From positions 10,584 through 54,464 of the forward strand of contig NZ_LMRV01000013.1 of assembly GCF_001428245.1 (NCBI RefSeq): 43,881 nucleotides of DNA, read 5' to 3'. The stretch's first letter is position 1; every line of letters begins with the position of its first letter. The translations under genes and the position numbers were made by a program. Of this stretch, positions 8,540-18,175 are shown one piece after another. The notes beneath the pieces were generated by a model that was not told where the DNA came from, searched no databases, and saw only the letters and a program-made list of their open reading frames with translations. The DNA is from Paenibacillus sp. Soil522. Its GTDB lineage: Bacteria; Bacillota; Bacilli; Paenibacillales; Paenibacillaceae.

Positions 8540-8851
8540 TTAAGCTTCTACTGCTGCAGCTACCGGAGCTTGAACAGCTGGATATACGCTCACTTTTTTG
8601 CGATCGCGTCCCCAACGTTCGAACTTCACTACGCCTTCTACTTTTGCATAAAGCGTATCGTCTTTCCCGATGCCTACGTTAGTACCTGGGTGAATTTTTG
8701 TTCCGCGTTGACGAAACAAAATGCTTCCAGCGGATACGGTTTGACCGTCAGCACGTTTAGCGCCAAGGCGCTTCGACTGCGAGTCACGTCCGTTCTTCGT
8801 GGAACCAACACCTTTCTTCGAAGCGAAAAGCTGAAGATTCAGTTTCAACAT
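8540..8851 (-). CDS. rpmA: 50S ribosomal protein L27
   Basis: This 103-residue protein carries the standard bL27 core ([27 protein letters not shown]...). It begins with the Firmicutes-specific extension [10 protein letters not shown] before SKKG. In Staphylococcus and relatives this extension is removed by the cysteine protease Prp, whose gene is directly upstream here. The N-terminus of mature L27 reaches the peptidyl transferase centre, which is why removal matters. The tail ends in an Ala/Val-rich segment. The SD is AGAAGGAGGG. Confidence 0.97.
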   Translation of the reverse strand: MLKLNLQLFASKKGVGSTKNGRDSQSKRLGAKRADGQTVSAGSILFRQRGTKIHPGTNVGIGKDDTLYAKVEGVVKFERWGRDRKKVSVYPAVQAPVAAAVEA

Positions 8852-8916
8852 AGTTATTCCCTCCTTCTAAAAGGTTTGTGAAGCAAACCTACTTCGGAAG
8901 CGTAAGCTATGAAGGC

Positions 8917-9255
8917 TTACGCATTAAGAAGTTCATGAATTACGACATGCTTGCCGTATGATTTTGCAATAGTGTCAAGCATAACCGCCATCGATTCCAG
9001 CAGCAGCTGCATCCGACTGTCTGAAGCTTCGTCTGCAAGCGTCGGGATGTCCGACGATAGCCAGCCGTTCTTCATCTCGTAGGGAAGCTCCTCTCCTGCT
9101 AAAGCTTCGATCGCGTTAACGGTTCCAACCGATATGGCCGATACGCCCGCACAAACGATATCCTTGCCGGGCTTCGCATACTTAGCATGTCCTTCGACTG
9201 CAAAAGATACGATCCGTCTGTCAGCGGCTCTCCGTACAAATGTAACAGTTATCAT
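8917..9255 (-). CDS. prp: Ribosomal-processing cysteine protease Prp (YsxB family)
   Basis: This 112-residue member of the YsxB/DUF464 family has the conserved catalytic pair His23 (EGHAKYA) and Cys35 (DIVCAGVSAI). Prp cleaves the N-terminal extension of L27 and is essential in S. aureus. It lies between rplU and rpmA, 11 bp after rplU, the usual Firmicutes arrangement. The SD AAGAGGA precedes ATG 9255. Confidence 0.94.
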   Translation of the reverse strand: MITVTFVRRAADRRIVSFAVEGHAKYAKPGKDIVCAGVSAISVGTVNAIEALAGEELPYEMKNGWLSSDIPTLADEASDSRMQLLLESMAVMLDTIAKSYGKHVVIHELLNA

Positions 9256-9266
9256 CGAAATTCCTC

Positions 9267-9578
9267 TTACGCTTGGATTTTCTCGATTGTTACTTTTGTG
9301 AACGGTTGACGATGACCTTGCTTACGACGATAGTTCTTTTTGGCTTTGTATTTGTAAACGATGATTTTTTTGCCTTTGCCTTGTTTCTCGACTTTACCTG
9401 TTACTGTAGCGCCGGAAACAACCGGAGTTCCAGTTACAAGACCGTCACCTTTAGAAACCGCCAAAACACGATCAAACGTTACGTTCTCGCCTGCTTCAGA
9501 ATCCAGTTTTTCGATGTAAATAACATCGCCTTCCTGAACTTTGTATTGCTTACCGCCTGTTACGATGATTGCGAACAT
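9267..9578 (-). CDS. rplU: 50S ribosomal protein L21
   Basis: This 103-residue bL21 begins [25 protein letters not shown] and ends [13 protein letters not shown], both typical of the family. It is the first gene of the rplU-prp-rpmA unit and is preceded by a promoter and a structured leader. SD AAGGAGG. Confidence 0.97.
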   Translation of the reverse strand: MFAIIVTGGKQYKVQEGDVIYIEKLDSEAGENVTFDRVLAVSKGDGLVTGTPVVSGATVTGKVEKQGKGKKIIVYKYKAKKNYRRKQGHRQPFTKVTIEKIQA

Positions 9579-9709
9579 TGTTGGTGCACCTCCTTATTTT
9601 CGAAGACTCGCCTAATTAAGGTGGCTCACGGCTTGCACCGTAAACGCTTATTTACCCAATCGGAGCGGTACTTGTACATCTCATTCCTCACGAGGTACGA
9701 GACACACAC
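9579..9709 (-). ncRNA. Candidate L21 leader (autoregulatory 5' UTR of rplU)
   Basis: About 130 bases separate the inferred transcription start from the rplU ATG. On the minus strand the region can form a nested hairpin with CCTC/GAGG inside CTC/GAG (about 9670-9700) and an ACGG/CCGT hairpin (around 9635). Firmicutes rplU is known to be preceded by an L21 leader motif thought to bind L21. I assign this by position and structure, not by a covariance-model match. Confidence 0.55.
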
Positions 9710-9715
9710 CCAAAC

Positions 9716-9744
9716 AGTTTATCATACTATGCAAGCTATATCAA
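9716..9744 (-). promoter_or_regulatory. Promoter of rplU-prp-rpmA
   Basis: Minus-strand TTGATA (9744-9739), a 17-base spacer and TAAACT (9721-9716) with an upstream TG make an extended -10 promoter, located just after the rng stop. Confidence 0.65.
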
Positions 9745-9767
9745 TTGCTGCTCGAAGAAAAATATAA

Positions 9768-11015
9768 CTATTTAAGCGTCTCGTTACGTTTTCGATGCGC
9801 TCCACAGCTCTCGCAGCGCTCCGATAGCTGATGGACAGCGTTCTCACGAGCCTTCTTGCGGGTCAGCTCAATCAAACCGAGCTTAGTCCAGCCTAGAATC
9901 GTACATTTCGTTTGATCGTTGCGCGCCTTTTCAATGAGACTCTGCATCACCTGCTCGCGGTGAGTATCCTGCTCCATATCAATAAAATCAATAATGACAA
10001 TACCGCCGACATCTCTTACTCTAAGCAATCTCGCTATCTCATCCGCCGCTTCCATATTCGTCCGAAAAACCGTATCCTCGAGGCCGGAGGTTCCAATAAA
10101 TTTCCCTGTATTTACATCGATGACCGTCAGTGCTTCCGTCTCTTCCCAAATGAGATGGCCGCCGCTTACAAGCGGGATTTTGCGATTGAACGCCCTTGTC
10201 ACCTGCTCTGTTACCCGGTACGCATCGAATAAGGACATTCCTTGCCTCTGCTCAAATCTCTTCAGCCTCCCGCGCAGCAGGGGAGTCATTTCCTCGAGCA
10301 GCGCTGACGCCTCCTTAAATCTCGTTACATCATCTATCCATATTTCATCCATGTCGGTCGTTAAGGTATCCCGAACGGCCCGCCGCATAAGCCCCGCCTC
10401 CCGGTGCAGCTCGGAAGGCGCGTGCGCATCAAGGCTCCGCTCAGCAATTCCATGCCAAATCTCTCGTAGCTGATGGACGTCGGTTTTCAAGGAGCGCTCG
10501 CTCTCGCCCCCAGCCGCCGTACGCAAAATAATGCCTTCCTCCCGCTCGCGCAGCTTCTCGCCGATCGAACGCAAGCGCGCCCGCTCGCCCTCGGTGCTGA
10601 TTTTTTTAGAAACGCCGACATAATCGGCATTCGGCATATAGACGAGCCACCGTCCGGGCAGCGTAAAGTGAGTCGTTACGCGGGCTCCTTTACCGCCGAG
10701 CGGCTCCTTCATCACCTGGACGGTCAGCTCCTGGCCCGGTATAACAAGCTCCTGTATAAGCGGCTTTTGTTCAGGCTGTTTTTCCAAATGCGGGTGGAGC
10801 AGCTCATCAATATACAAAAAAGCATTTTTGGCTAGTCCGATATCAACGAATGCCGCCTGCATGCCAGGCAGAACGTTCACGACGCGGCCTTTATAGACAT
10901 TGCCTACCAAGCTGCTTGCTTTTGATTTTTCCATATAAAATTCAACTAGTCGGCCATTGTCCAGCACAGCGGTTTGCAGCATTTCTCCATGTACGTGCAT
11001 CAACATTTGCTTCAT
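9768..11015 (-). CDS. rng: Ribonuclease E/G family endoribonuclease (RNase G)
   Basis: The 415-residue protein has an N-terminal S1 domain (SSLVGNVYKGRVVNVLPGMQAAFVDIG). Two metal-binding acidic motifs follow: LTVIDVNTGKFIG and GGIVIIDFIDM, which carry the catalytic Asp residues of the DNase I-like domain. A CESC pair near the C-terminus matches the zinc-link of RNase E/G; the chain ends soon after, with no long scaffold region, so it is shorter than E. coli RNase G (489). B. subtilis itself lacks this enzyme, relying on RNase Y and J, so its presence here is a lineage difference. It follows spoIVFB by 37 bp. Confidence 0.92.
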   Translation of the reverse strand: MKQMLMHVHGEMLQTAVLDNGRLVEFYMEKSKASSLVGNVYKGRVVNVLPGMQAAFVDIGLAKNAFLYIDELLHPHLEKQPEQKPLIQELVIPGQELTVQVMKEPLGGKGARVTTHFTLPGRWLVYMPNADYVGVSKKISTEGERARLRSIGEKLREREEGIILRTAAGGESERSLKTDVHQLREIWHGIAERSLDAHAPSELHREAGLMRRAVRDTLTTDMDEIWIDDVTRFKEASALLEEMTPLLRGRLKRFEQRQGMSLFDAYRVTEQVTRAFNRKIPLVSGGHLIWEETEALTVIDVNTGKFIGTSGLEDTVFRTNMEAADEIARLLRVRDVGGIVIIDFIDMEQDTHREQVMQSLIEKARNDQTKCTILGWTKLGLIELTRKKARENAVHQLSERCESCGAHRKRNETLK

Positions 11016-11052
11016 TCCCGCATATCACCCGCCAGTACGCTTTTCATCTATT

Positions 11053-11934
11053 TTAACTGAAAAGTTCAGATACTGCACGATTAGGATTGTTTTCTGACAA
11101 GCAGCCCTCAACAATTTTCTGCTCCGGCAGCACTTTAACTTCCTTACTATCCGCCTCCACCATATAGATTAAATGGTATTGCTCCCTTCGAAACAATCTG
11201 GCTACGGAGAGGATCGACTGCCTGCCGCTCACGATAATAGGACTAGCAATATGCCCCCTCGTCAGCGCTTGCAAGGTTACACGCTCGCGGTACATCAGAA
11301 AACGGAAAAATAAAAAGGGAACGTTCCGGTAGTAAGTCCAATTCGTCATGATCAGAAATAAGCCAACGATCAGCAGATTGAGCTGTACGCCATCCTTATA
11401 AACAAGCAGCGGCAGAAGCGAGCAAATAATCATAAGTATGCTGAACAATAAGCTTATGCGGGCTGACCATATAAGCATTTTATAGTAATTGACGGTATAG
11501 CTTAAGGCAGCCTGAAGCAGCTTTCCACCATCGAGCGGATGGATCGGGAGCAGGTTAAACAAGCCGATCATGAGGTTCGCCTTCCACACATACTCTGCCC
11601 ATTCCAGATCCCACAGCCCAAGCTGTCCGCAGATCCAAGCAGCTAGTCCCATCCATACGTTTTGCAGCGGACCCGCGATGGCTACGATCGCTTCCTCCTT
11701 GGCAGGCACGCCGCCGGCCTCCTCTACCTCTACGACTCCTCCAAACGGCAGCAGCTTCACCTCCCGCACCGTCCAGCCGAATCCTATCGCTACGATAACA
11801 TGGCCAAGCTCATGCACCAGCACGAGCAAAAATAATGTAAACAGCTCCGCAAAATAGCCCGTCATGACCGATCCCAGCATTATGATGACAAACAACGGAT
11901 GGACCGACCATAAGATCCCTTTCCATTTAATCAA
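11053..11934 (-). CDS. spoIVFB: SpoIVFB-type intramembrane metalloprotease
   Basis: A site-2 protease (M50) of 293 residues. The zinc site HELGH lies at residues 41-45 and the second motif NLLPIHPLDGGK at about 128-138 supplies Asp135, close to the B. subtilis SpoIVFB His43/Glu44/His47/Asp137. Several hydrophobic segments surround them. A C-terminal domain of about 90 residues resembles a CBS-type region, as in SpoIVFB, which cleaves pro-sigma-K in the mother cell. The start is TTG 11934, overlapping the spoIVFA stop by eight bases, so the two are translationally coupled. Confidence 0.9.
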   Translation of the reverse strand: MIKWKGILWSVHPLFVIIMLGSVMTGYFAELFTLFLLVLVHELGHVIVAIGFGWTVREVKLLPFGGVVEVEEAGGVPAKEEAIVAIAGPLQNVWMGLAAWICGQLGLWDLEWAEYVWKANLMIGLFNLLPIHPLDGGKLLQAALSYTVNYYKMLIWSARISLLFSILMIICSLLPLLVYKDGVQLNLLIVGLFLIMTNWTYYRNVPFLFFRFLMYRERVTLQALTRGHIASPIIVSGRQSILSVARLFRREQYHLIYMVEADSKEVKVLPEQKIVEGCLSENNPNRAVSELFS

Positions 11935-12841
11935 TCGGTATCACGCCCACCGGATCGATATACAAGTCATTTTGCTTCACGGCAAAATAAAGCAAGCTTG
12001 GCTGCGTGCCCTCCGCCTTCCGCAGGCTCCCGATTGCATCACCCGCTTCAACCCAGTCATTCACCTGTACATCCGTCTTTCCGAGCATCCCGTATATCGT
12101 AACACGCTTATTCGCATGCTGAATGACGATCGTTGAGCCCTGTTCATTCTGATCCGTCAACAGCAGCACGCGCCCTGTCTCGGCAGCGACGACCTGCTCC
12201 TCTGATTTTCCGGCGAGCTCGATGCCGTTCAGCAGCTCCGCGAAGGTTCGCACAAGCGCCCCCCCTTGCAGCGGCGATACGATTGGCAGCTTCACCGTGC
12301 CGTCCGCGCCTACTGCGACCTCGCTGTTGTCTTCAAATATAGGAATGAAGGATGGAGCGCCTGCGAATGTTTGCTTGTACCATGTTGCAGCCGCGGCAAA
12401 ATCGATCTCATCGGTGAGCGCCTGCTTAACAAGTGCTTGTCCTTTAAGCGTATATTCCGTATCGTACCGAAACATCGCCCATACCGCTCCAAACAACAAT
12501 ACCGCAATTGCAAGCTTCCACTTCAGCTCTTTGCGGAAAGAATGCTTGCTTCGATCGTATCGCGGATCTTTTTTATTCGTGAGATCAGGTCTTTTGACGA
12601 AGCTTTTATTTTCGCTAACGCCTTTGTCCTCGCTCCAGCTTACCCATGGATTCGGGTTTGTTTTCCATACGATCTCGGGATCAAGCTCTTCCCTCTCGTC
12701 AACGTAAAAATATTCATGCTTATTAGGCACAACAGGTTCTGGATAAATGTCCTCCGTTTGTTCTGCCGCCAGATTCCGATCCAGCAAGTTTTTAATTTTT
12801 TGCTGTCTGCGCTGCTTCACGCCATCCTTCTTTTGCATCAC
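11927..12841 (-). CDS. spoIVFA: SpoIVFA-like membrane protein with degenerate M23 (LytM) domain
   Basis: This 304-residue protein has a charged N-terminal domain of about 105 residues, one transmembrane segment (about 108-124) and an extracytoplasmic C-terminal domain resembling peptidase M23 (VIQHANKRVTIYGML...VEAGDAIGS...). The M23 zinc ligands are missing: the position of the HxH motif reads LLYFAV. Such an inactive LytM domain is typical of SpoIVFA, which holds SpoIVFB inactive in the outer forespore membrane together with BofA. The overlap with spoIVFB supports the assignment. Overall similarity to B. subtilis SpoIVFA cannot be measured here. Confidence 0.82.
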   Translation of the reverse strand: MMQKKDGVKQRRQQKIKNLLDRNLAAEQTEDIYPEPVVPNKHEYFYVDEREELDPEIVWKTNPNPWVSWSEDKGVSENKSFVKRPDLTNKKDPRYDRSKHSFRKELKWKLAIAVLLFGAVWAMFRYDTEYTLKGQALVKQALTDEIDFAAAATWYKQTFAGAPSFIPIFEDNSEVAVGADGTVKLPIVSPLQGGALVRTFAELLNGIELAGKSEEQVVAAETGRVLLLTDQNEQGSTIVIQHANKRVTIYGMLGKTDVQVNDWVEAGDAIGSLRKAEGTQPSLLYFAVKQNDLYIDPVGVIPID

Positions 12842-12938
12842 TCTTTCCTCCCCGCCTCCGTCGCCGCTGCGACAGCTTTTCCTTTATACATGGATATGTG
12901 GGGAGTGAGACAAGTATGCGGGTATGGGCTGCTGCAAC

Positions 12939-12970
12939 AAAAAAGAAGCCATCCTATAATGGATGGCTTC
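12939..12970 (-). terminator. Rho-independent terminator after rodA
   Basis: Perfect 10-bp arms gaagccatcc (12945-12954) and ggatggcttc (12961-12970) with a six-base loop are followed on the minus strand by a T run. It separates mreBCD-minCD-rodA from spoIVFA-spoIVFB, consistent with separate sporulation control of the latter. Confidence 0.85.
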
Positions 12971-12977
12971 CCTATTT

Positions 12978-14129
12978 TTAATCGGCCAGCTCATATTTTT
13001 CTTGATGCGCTTTTATGCTGAATACGAGTCCGATTGACAGCATATTGAGCAGGAGAGATGTTCCGCCGTAGCTTATAAAAGGCAGTGTAATCCCCGTTAT
13101 CGGCATAATCCCGATCATCATCCCAATGTTCTGGAACACCTGAAACACGTACATGGACACGATCCCGATGACGATATATGATGCACGCAAATCATAGCAT
13201 TTGAAAGCGATAATGATCATCCGGTAAATGAGCAAGAAGTACAGGAGCAGCAAAATAGCTGAGCCCTGGAAGCCGAATTCCTCGCCGATGACGACGAAAA
13301 TCGAGTCCGAATACGGGTATGGTACAAAGCCGCCGTTTTTCATATCGCCTTTCAAATAGCCGTCGCCGTTTAGCCCTCCGGAGCCTATGGCGATTTGCGC
13401 ATTTTCTGATTGGTGCCTATCATCCGAAGAGGCTTCATCAGGGTTAATGAACGTATTAATCCGTTGATGCCAGTGCTTCTTCTCATGCTTGTACAAATAA
13501 TCATAGATTTCCTGGTTGAACATATTGAATAAGGTGACGAATATGACCATGCCTGCGATTACGGCAGCAAGCCCAATTAATACATGCGTATACTTCACAT
13601 TACCGATCCACAACATGCCGAGCACAATAACTAAATAGATAATGGCATTGCCAAGATCAGGCTGAATCATTACAAGCATGAAAGGCAAAAAGGCAAATGC
13701 GCCGACCGGCAGCAAGTCCTGGGAGAACGTAAGCCGGTCACCCTGCCTGCGCCCCATAATATATGCGATCCCGATAATAAGTACAATTTTCACAATTTCC
13801 GCCGGCTGAAATGAGAAATAGCCGCCCGGCAGCTTAAACCAACCGCGGGCTCCATTAATTTCAGCTCCGAAGAAGTAGACGAGAATAAGCAAGGCAACCC
13901 CTATACCGTAAAGGACATACCAGCTCTTCAGCACGATGCGGTAGTCGAATAAGGTGGCCGCGATAGCTATAAAGAAGCCAATGAAATAGAAGAGAAGCTG
14001 CTTAACGTCAGAATTCGCGTAACCGGAATTATTTGCAGTGGCACTATGGACAACAACCGTACTGATAATCATGAGGAAGACTAAAATAATTAAAATTCCC
14101 CAGTCCAGCTTTTTTAGTTTGTTAAGCAA
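12978..14129 (-). CDS. rodA: FtsW/RodA/SpoVE family (SEDS) protein, probably RodA
   Basis: This 383-residue polytopic protein has about ten hydrophobic segments and SEDS motifs: INGARGWFKLPGGYFSFQPAEIVKI, MIQPDLGNAIIYLVI, and a C-terminal GIMPITGITLPFISYGGTSLLLNMLSIGLVFSI. SEDS proteins are glycan polymerases that work with class B PBPs in elongation (RodA), division (FtsW) or cortex synthesis (SpoVE). The position after mreBCD-minCD favours RodA, but the sequence alone does not exclude a SpoVE or FtsW role. It starts seven bases after the minD stop. Confidence 0.85.
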   Translation of the reverse strand: MLNKLKKLDWGILIILVFLMIISTVVVHSATANNSGYANSDVKQLLFYFIGFFIAIAATLFDYRIVLKSWYVLYGIGVALLILVYFFGAEINGARGWFKLPGGYFSFQPAEIVKIVLIIGIAYIMGRRQGDRLTFSQDLLPVGAFAFLPFMLVMIQPDLGNAIIYLVIVLGMLWIGNVKYTHVLIGLAAVIAGMVIFVTLFNMFNQEIYDYLYKHEKKHWHQRINTFINPDEASSDDRHQSENAQIAIGSGGLNGDGYLKGDMKNGGFVPYPYSDSIFVVIGEEFGFQGSAILLLLYFLLIYRMIIIAFKCYDLRASYIVIGIVSMYVFQVFQNIGMMIGIMPITGITLPFISYGGTSLLLNMLSIGLVFSIKAHQEKYELAD

Positions 14130-14136
14130 GTCGTTA

Positions 14137-14928
14137 TCATCCTATTCCAAGGAACTTACGGAAACGTTTAAAAGCTCCCGCCTTCTCATCCAGCAGCATG
14201 AGCGGAACCATATCTCCAAGTATGCGGCGCGCGATGTTTCGATAGGCGATAGCGGCACGTGAAGCCGGATTCATAACCGTCGGCTCTCCGCTGTTTGCGG
14301 CAGAAATAACTTTCTCGTCGTCGGGTACGATCCCGACAAGATCAATTGCCAGTACCTGGCAAATTTCATCAATATCGAGCATCTCTCCGCTTTTCATCAT
14401 ATTTTGACGAATGCGATTGATGATAAGCTTGCTGGGTATCTTCTCCTGCTCCAGCAATCCGATTACACGGTCGGCATCGCGCACGGCCGCATTTTCCGGA
14501 GTCGTTATAACGATAGCCCGATCAGCACCCGCTATCGCATTGCGAAAGCCGTGCTCGATCCCTGCAGGACAATCGATAATAACGTAGTCATGCTCCTTCT
14601 TAAGCTCTACTATCATATTTCGAACCTGCTCAGGCGTCACGGAATCCTTATCCTTCGTCTGTGCAGCGGGAAGCATATAAAGCTCATCGAAGCGCTTGTC
14701 CTTCACAAGCGCCTGATTTAAGCGGCAGCGGCCTTCGGCTACGTCCACCAAATCATATATGATCCGGTTTTCCAATCCCATGACTACGTCCAGATTGCGA
14801 AGTCCGATATCTGTATCCACCATACATACCTTCTTGCCAAGCAAAGCTAGCGCGGTACCCAGGTTTGCAGATGTGGTCGTCTTGCCAACGCCGCCTTTAC
14901 CTGATGTTACAACAATCGCTTCCCCCAT
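14137..14928 (-). CDS. minD: Septum site-determining ATPase MinD
   Basis: This 263-residue ParA/MinD ATPase has the deviant Walker A motif KGGVGKTTTSANLG at residues 11-24 (signature Lys11, catalytic Lys16), the DTDIGLRNLD motif and DYVIIDCPAGIE as Walker B. The C-terminal amphipathic helix FKRFRKFLGIG is the membrane-targeting sequence. MinD anchors MinC at the membrane to block FtsZ assembly at poles. It follows minC by three bases. Confidence 0.96.
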   Translation of the reverse strand: MGEAIVVTSGKGGVGKTTTSANLGTALALLGKKVCMVDTDIGLRNLDVVMGLENRIIYDLVDVAEGRCRLNQALVKDKRFDELYMLPAAQTKDKDSVTPEQVRNMIVELKKEHDYVIIDCPAGIEHGFRNAIAGADRAIVITTPENAAVRDADRVIGLLEQEKIPSKLIINRIRQNMMKSGEMLDIDEICQVLAIDLVGIVPDDEKVISAANSGEPTVMNPASRAAIAYRNIARRILGDMVPLMLLDEKAGAFKRFRKFLGIG

Positions 14929-14931
14929 GCT

Positions 14932-15597
14932 CTACACTCCTTTAAACATTATAGGATTATGCCGTACGCGGAATAATTGCGCTAGCTTATCGATTTGCAT
15001 TCGTCCTTCGCTTAAGAAGGCGAATTCCATTGCTGCATCGCCGGTCATCCATTCCTCTGGCGGTCTGCTGATCACATCTGCAATGCGAAGCTGAGTTGGC
15101 CGCATGAACGAAGTCGCAATGATAACGTCGGTCCGCCCGCCAACTCCCGCATGCGCTGTGCCTCGCAAAGCTCCCAGCACGTAAATATCGCCTGTGCATA
15201 ATAAAGTGCCGCCTGGATTCAAATCGCCGATTAAAAGTAAATCCCCGTCATGCTCATAGGTTTGACCAGAGCGTACAATAGACGTGAGCACTTGCAAATT
15301 AGACTGCTTCTCTTGCTGGGAATCGACCTTAGGCGCATCAGACTCAACAGATTGGATCATTAAGTTTCCTTGCGACCGTATCACATTTTTGATCCGATCC
15401 TTGTCATCCTCCGTCACTTGTCTTGCTCCAAGCTTCACTTGGATGTGAACGAGCGGGCCAGTGAGCAGCTGTTGATGCGTTTTTTCCAGCTTGTACTGCA
15501 GTTCATCTAAAAGCGTCGAGAATTCACATTTATCGTCGAGAAGGAACACGAGACCTTCTTTTACACCCTTTATTATAATATGCTGCCTCTCGGTCAC
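14932..15597 (-). CDS. minC: Septum site-determining protein MinC
   Basis: About 221 residues with an N-terminal FtsZ-interacting domain (IIIKGVKEGLVFLLDDKCEFSTLLDEL) and a C-terminal beta-helix domain (GGTLLCTGDIYVLGALRGTAHAG) that binds MinD and FtsZ. A longer frame reaches back to ATG 15651. I choose GTG 15597 because GGGGAGG lies seven bases upstream and the resulting N-terminus aligns with the usual start just before the IKG segment. Confidence 0.93.
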   Translation of the reverse strand: MTERQHIIIKGVKEGLVFLLDDKCEFSTLLDELQYKLEKTHQQLLTGPLVHIQVKLGARQVTEDDKDRIKNVIRSQGNLMIQSVESDAPKVDSQQEKQSNLQVLTSIVRSGQTYEHDGDLLLIGDLNPGGTLLCTGDIYVLGALRGTAHAGVGGRTDVIIATSFMRPTQLRIADVISRPPEEWMTGDAAMEFAFLSEGRMQIDKLAQLFRVRHNPIMFKGV

Positions 15598-15662
15598 GTT
15601 CGTCCCTCCCCAACCTAATGGATTCTTGCTCCGCCTAACAAATTCCTGCATGCACCGTTATT

Positions 15663-16187
15663 TTATTCCTCAGACTTATCCGATTTCATTATCGTCTGCC
15701 CTTCAAACCATTTTCTGGCGGGCACATAGCACGCAAGGGCAAACGCCAGCTGCAGAAATAAACTAGGAAGTATGTGATCAATTAGTGCAAAGGCGTAGCT
15801 TTCATTCGTAATCCGAAATACTCTGTAGATGAAAAAAATGACGCTGTCATACAATAGGCAGGCAAAACCGATGATTGAAATCGCCATCATGATCGTAGAA
15901 CGGCGGTGCTCAAGCAGGACACCGGTAAAATAACCCATAAGCCCCATTATGAAAGCATTAATGCCAAGCAAATGGCCAAAATAAACAACATCCTGCAGCA
16001 TCCCAAAGCTAACTCCGAGCAATAGGGCCAGATGTCGTCTGCTGTAGAGTCCTGAGAAAATGACTACGACAAAAACAAAGTGAGGAATGATCCGATGACC
16101 GAACCCTGCAGGAATGATCCATGGCATCACGGCTCCCTCCGCAACAAATAGGAGAAACATGAGCAGGAGGATTCGATTCATGCTCAT
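15663..16187 (-). CDS. mreD: Rod shape-determining protein MreD
   Basis: A 174-residue integral membrane protein with about five hydrophobic segments, of the MreD family by position and composition (few polar motifs are available to check). It overlaps mreC by four bases. MreD forms part of the elongasome with MreB, MreC and RodA. Confidence 0.88.
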   Translation of the reverse strand: MSMNRILLLMFLLFVAEGAVMPWIIPAGFGHRIIPHFVFVVVIFSGLYSRRHLALLLGVSFGMLQDVVYFGHLLGINAFIMGLMGYFTGVLLEHRRSTIMMAISIIGFACLLYDSVIFFIYRVFRITNESYAFALIDHILPSLFLQLAFALACYVPARKWFEGQTIMKSDKSEE

Positions 16188-17068
16188 TGCCCGGCATCCT
16201 CCAGTTCAGGAACCTGAACGACAAACACCTCAGTCAGATGATCAAAGCTGGCCGAAAGCTTGACCGAAGCCGTATACGTGAGACCAAAATCGCCAAGCTG
16301 CTTCGATTCTACCGTTCCGACAACGAGCCCTCTTGGATAAACGTTGCCAAGACCCGAAGTGATGACGGTATCCTGTATGTCCATTTTATCGTTCTCGGCG
16401 ATTTTCGTCATAACGAGTCTGGACGTTTCTTTGTTGTAGCTGCTTAAAATACCGAATGAATCATTCTCGCGTCCCATGATCGTTACCGCTATGGAATTGA
16501 ACGTTGGCGATGCTTCGTCCAGCTCTGTAATCGGTGTTACAGCAGCTGTAAAAGGCGTTACCGAGCTTACGAGTCCGATCAAGCCATCAATGGTCGTTAC
16601 GGCCATATTCGGTTTAATGCCATTTTTTGAACCCAAATTAATCATCATCGTCCGATTGTTCGCATCATTGCTGACGGATATGACCTGCGCGATCAAATAA
16701 TTATAATTATACATTTCCTTCTGCCGCTCCGTGAACGAAAGCTCCGCCTTATAACGCTCATTCTCTTTCTCAATGAAGTTATATTTGATCTTATCGCGAG
16801 AGTAAGCTGCCGCTGTAATGCGCAGCTGTTCGTTTTCTTCATAGATCGTACGCAGATTTCCGATATCCTCAAAGAAGCCCGCTATATAACCAGCGGGCTT
16901 GTAAAACCATTGCTGCACGTATGCTGCCGAATCCTTCACGAATTTTTCCGGCCAAGTCAATTCCTTGCGATCGCTTAGCGAGAAGCCGATGACCGCTATG
17001 CACAAAATAAACCCGATCATAAGCGTAAACATACGCTTATTTCGCATTAGCCTAAACAGCTCGATCAC
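16184..17068 (-). CDS. mreC: Rod shape-determining protein MreC
   Basis: A bitopic protein of 294 residues with one N-terminal transmembrane segment (about 14-30), a coiled-coil region (about 70-115, YEENEQLRITAAAYSRDKIKYNFIEKENERYKAEL) and the beta-rich MreC domain beginning VISVSNDANNRTMMINLGSKNGIKPNMAV. The track start is GTG 17068 with a poor SD; ATG 17047 (MRNKRMF...) would match the usual MreC N-terminus and may be the true start. It follows mreB by 39 bp. Confidence 0.92.
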   Translation of the reverse strand: MIELFRLMRNKRMFTLMIGFILCIAVIGFSLSDRKELTWPEKFVKDSAAYVQQWFYKPAGYIAGFFEDIGNLRTIYEENEQLRITAAAYSRDKIKYNFIEKENERYKAELSFTERQKEMYNYNYLIAQVISVSNDANNRTMMINLGSKNGIKPNMAVTTIDGLIGLVSSVTPFTAAVTPITELDEASPTFNSIAVTIMGRENDSFGILSSYNKETSRLVMTKIAENDKMDIQDTVITSGLGNVYPRGLVVGTVESKQLGDFGLTYTASVKLSASFDHLTEVFVVQVPELEDAGQ

Positions 17069-17107
17069 CTGCCCATTTCATATCCGTTTCCCCAGTGGCC
17101 GCTTTTT

Positions 17108-18175
<1,068 letters not shown>

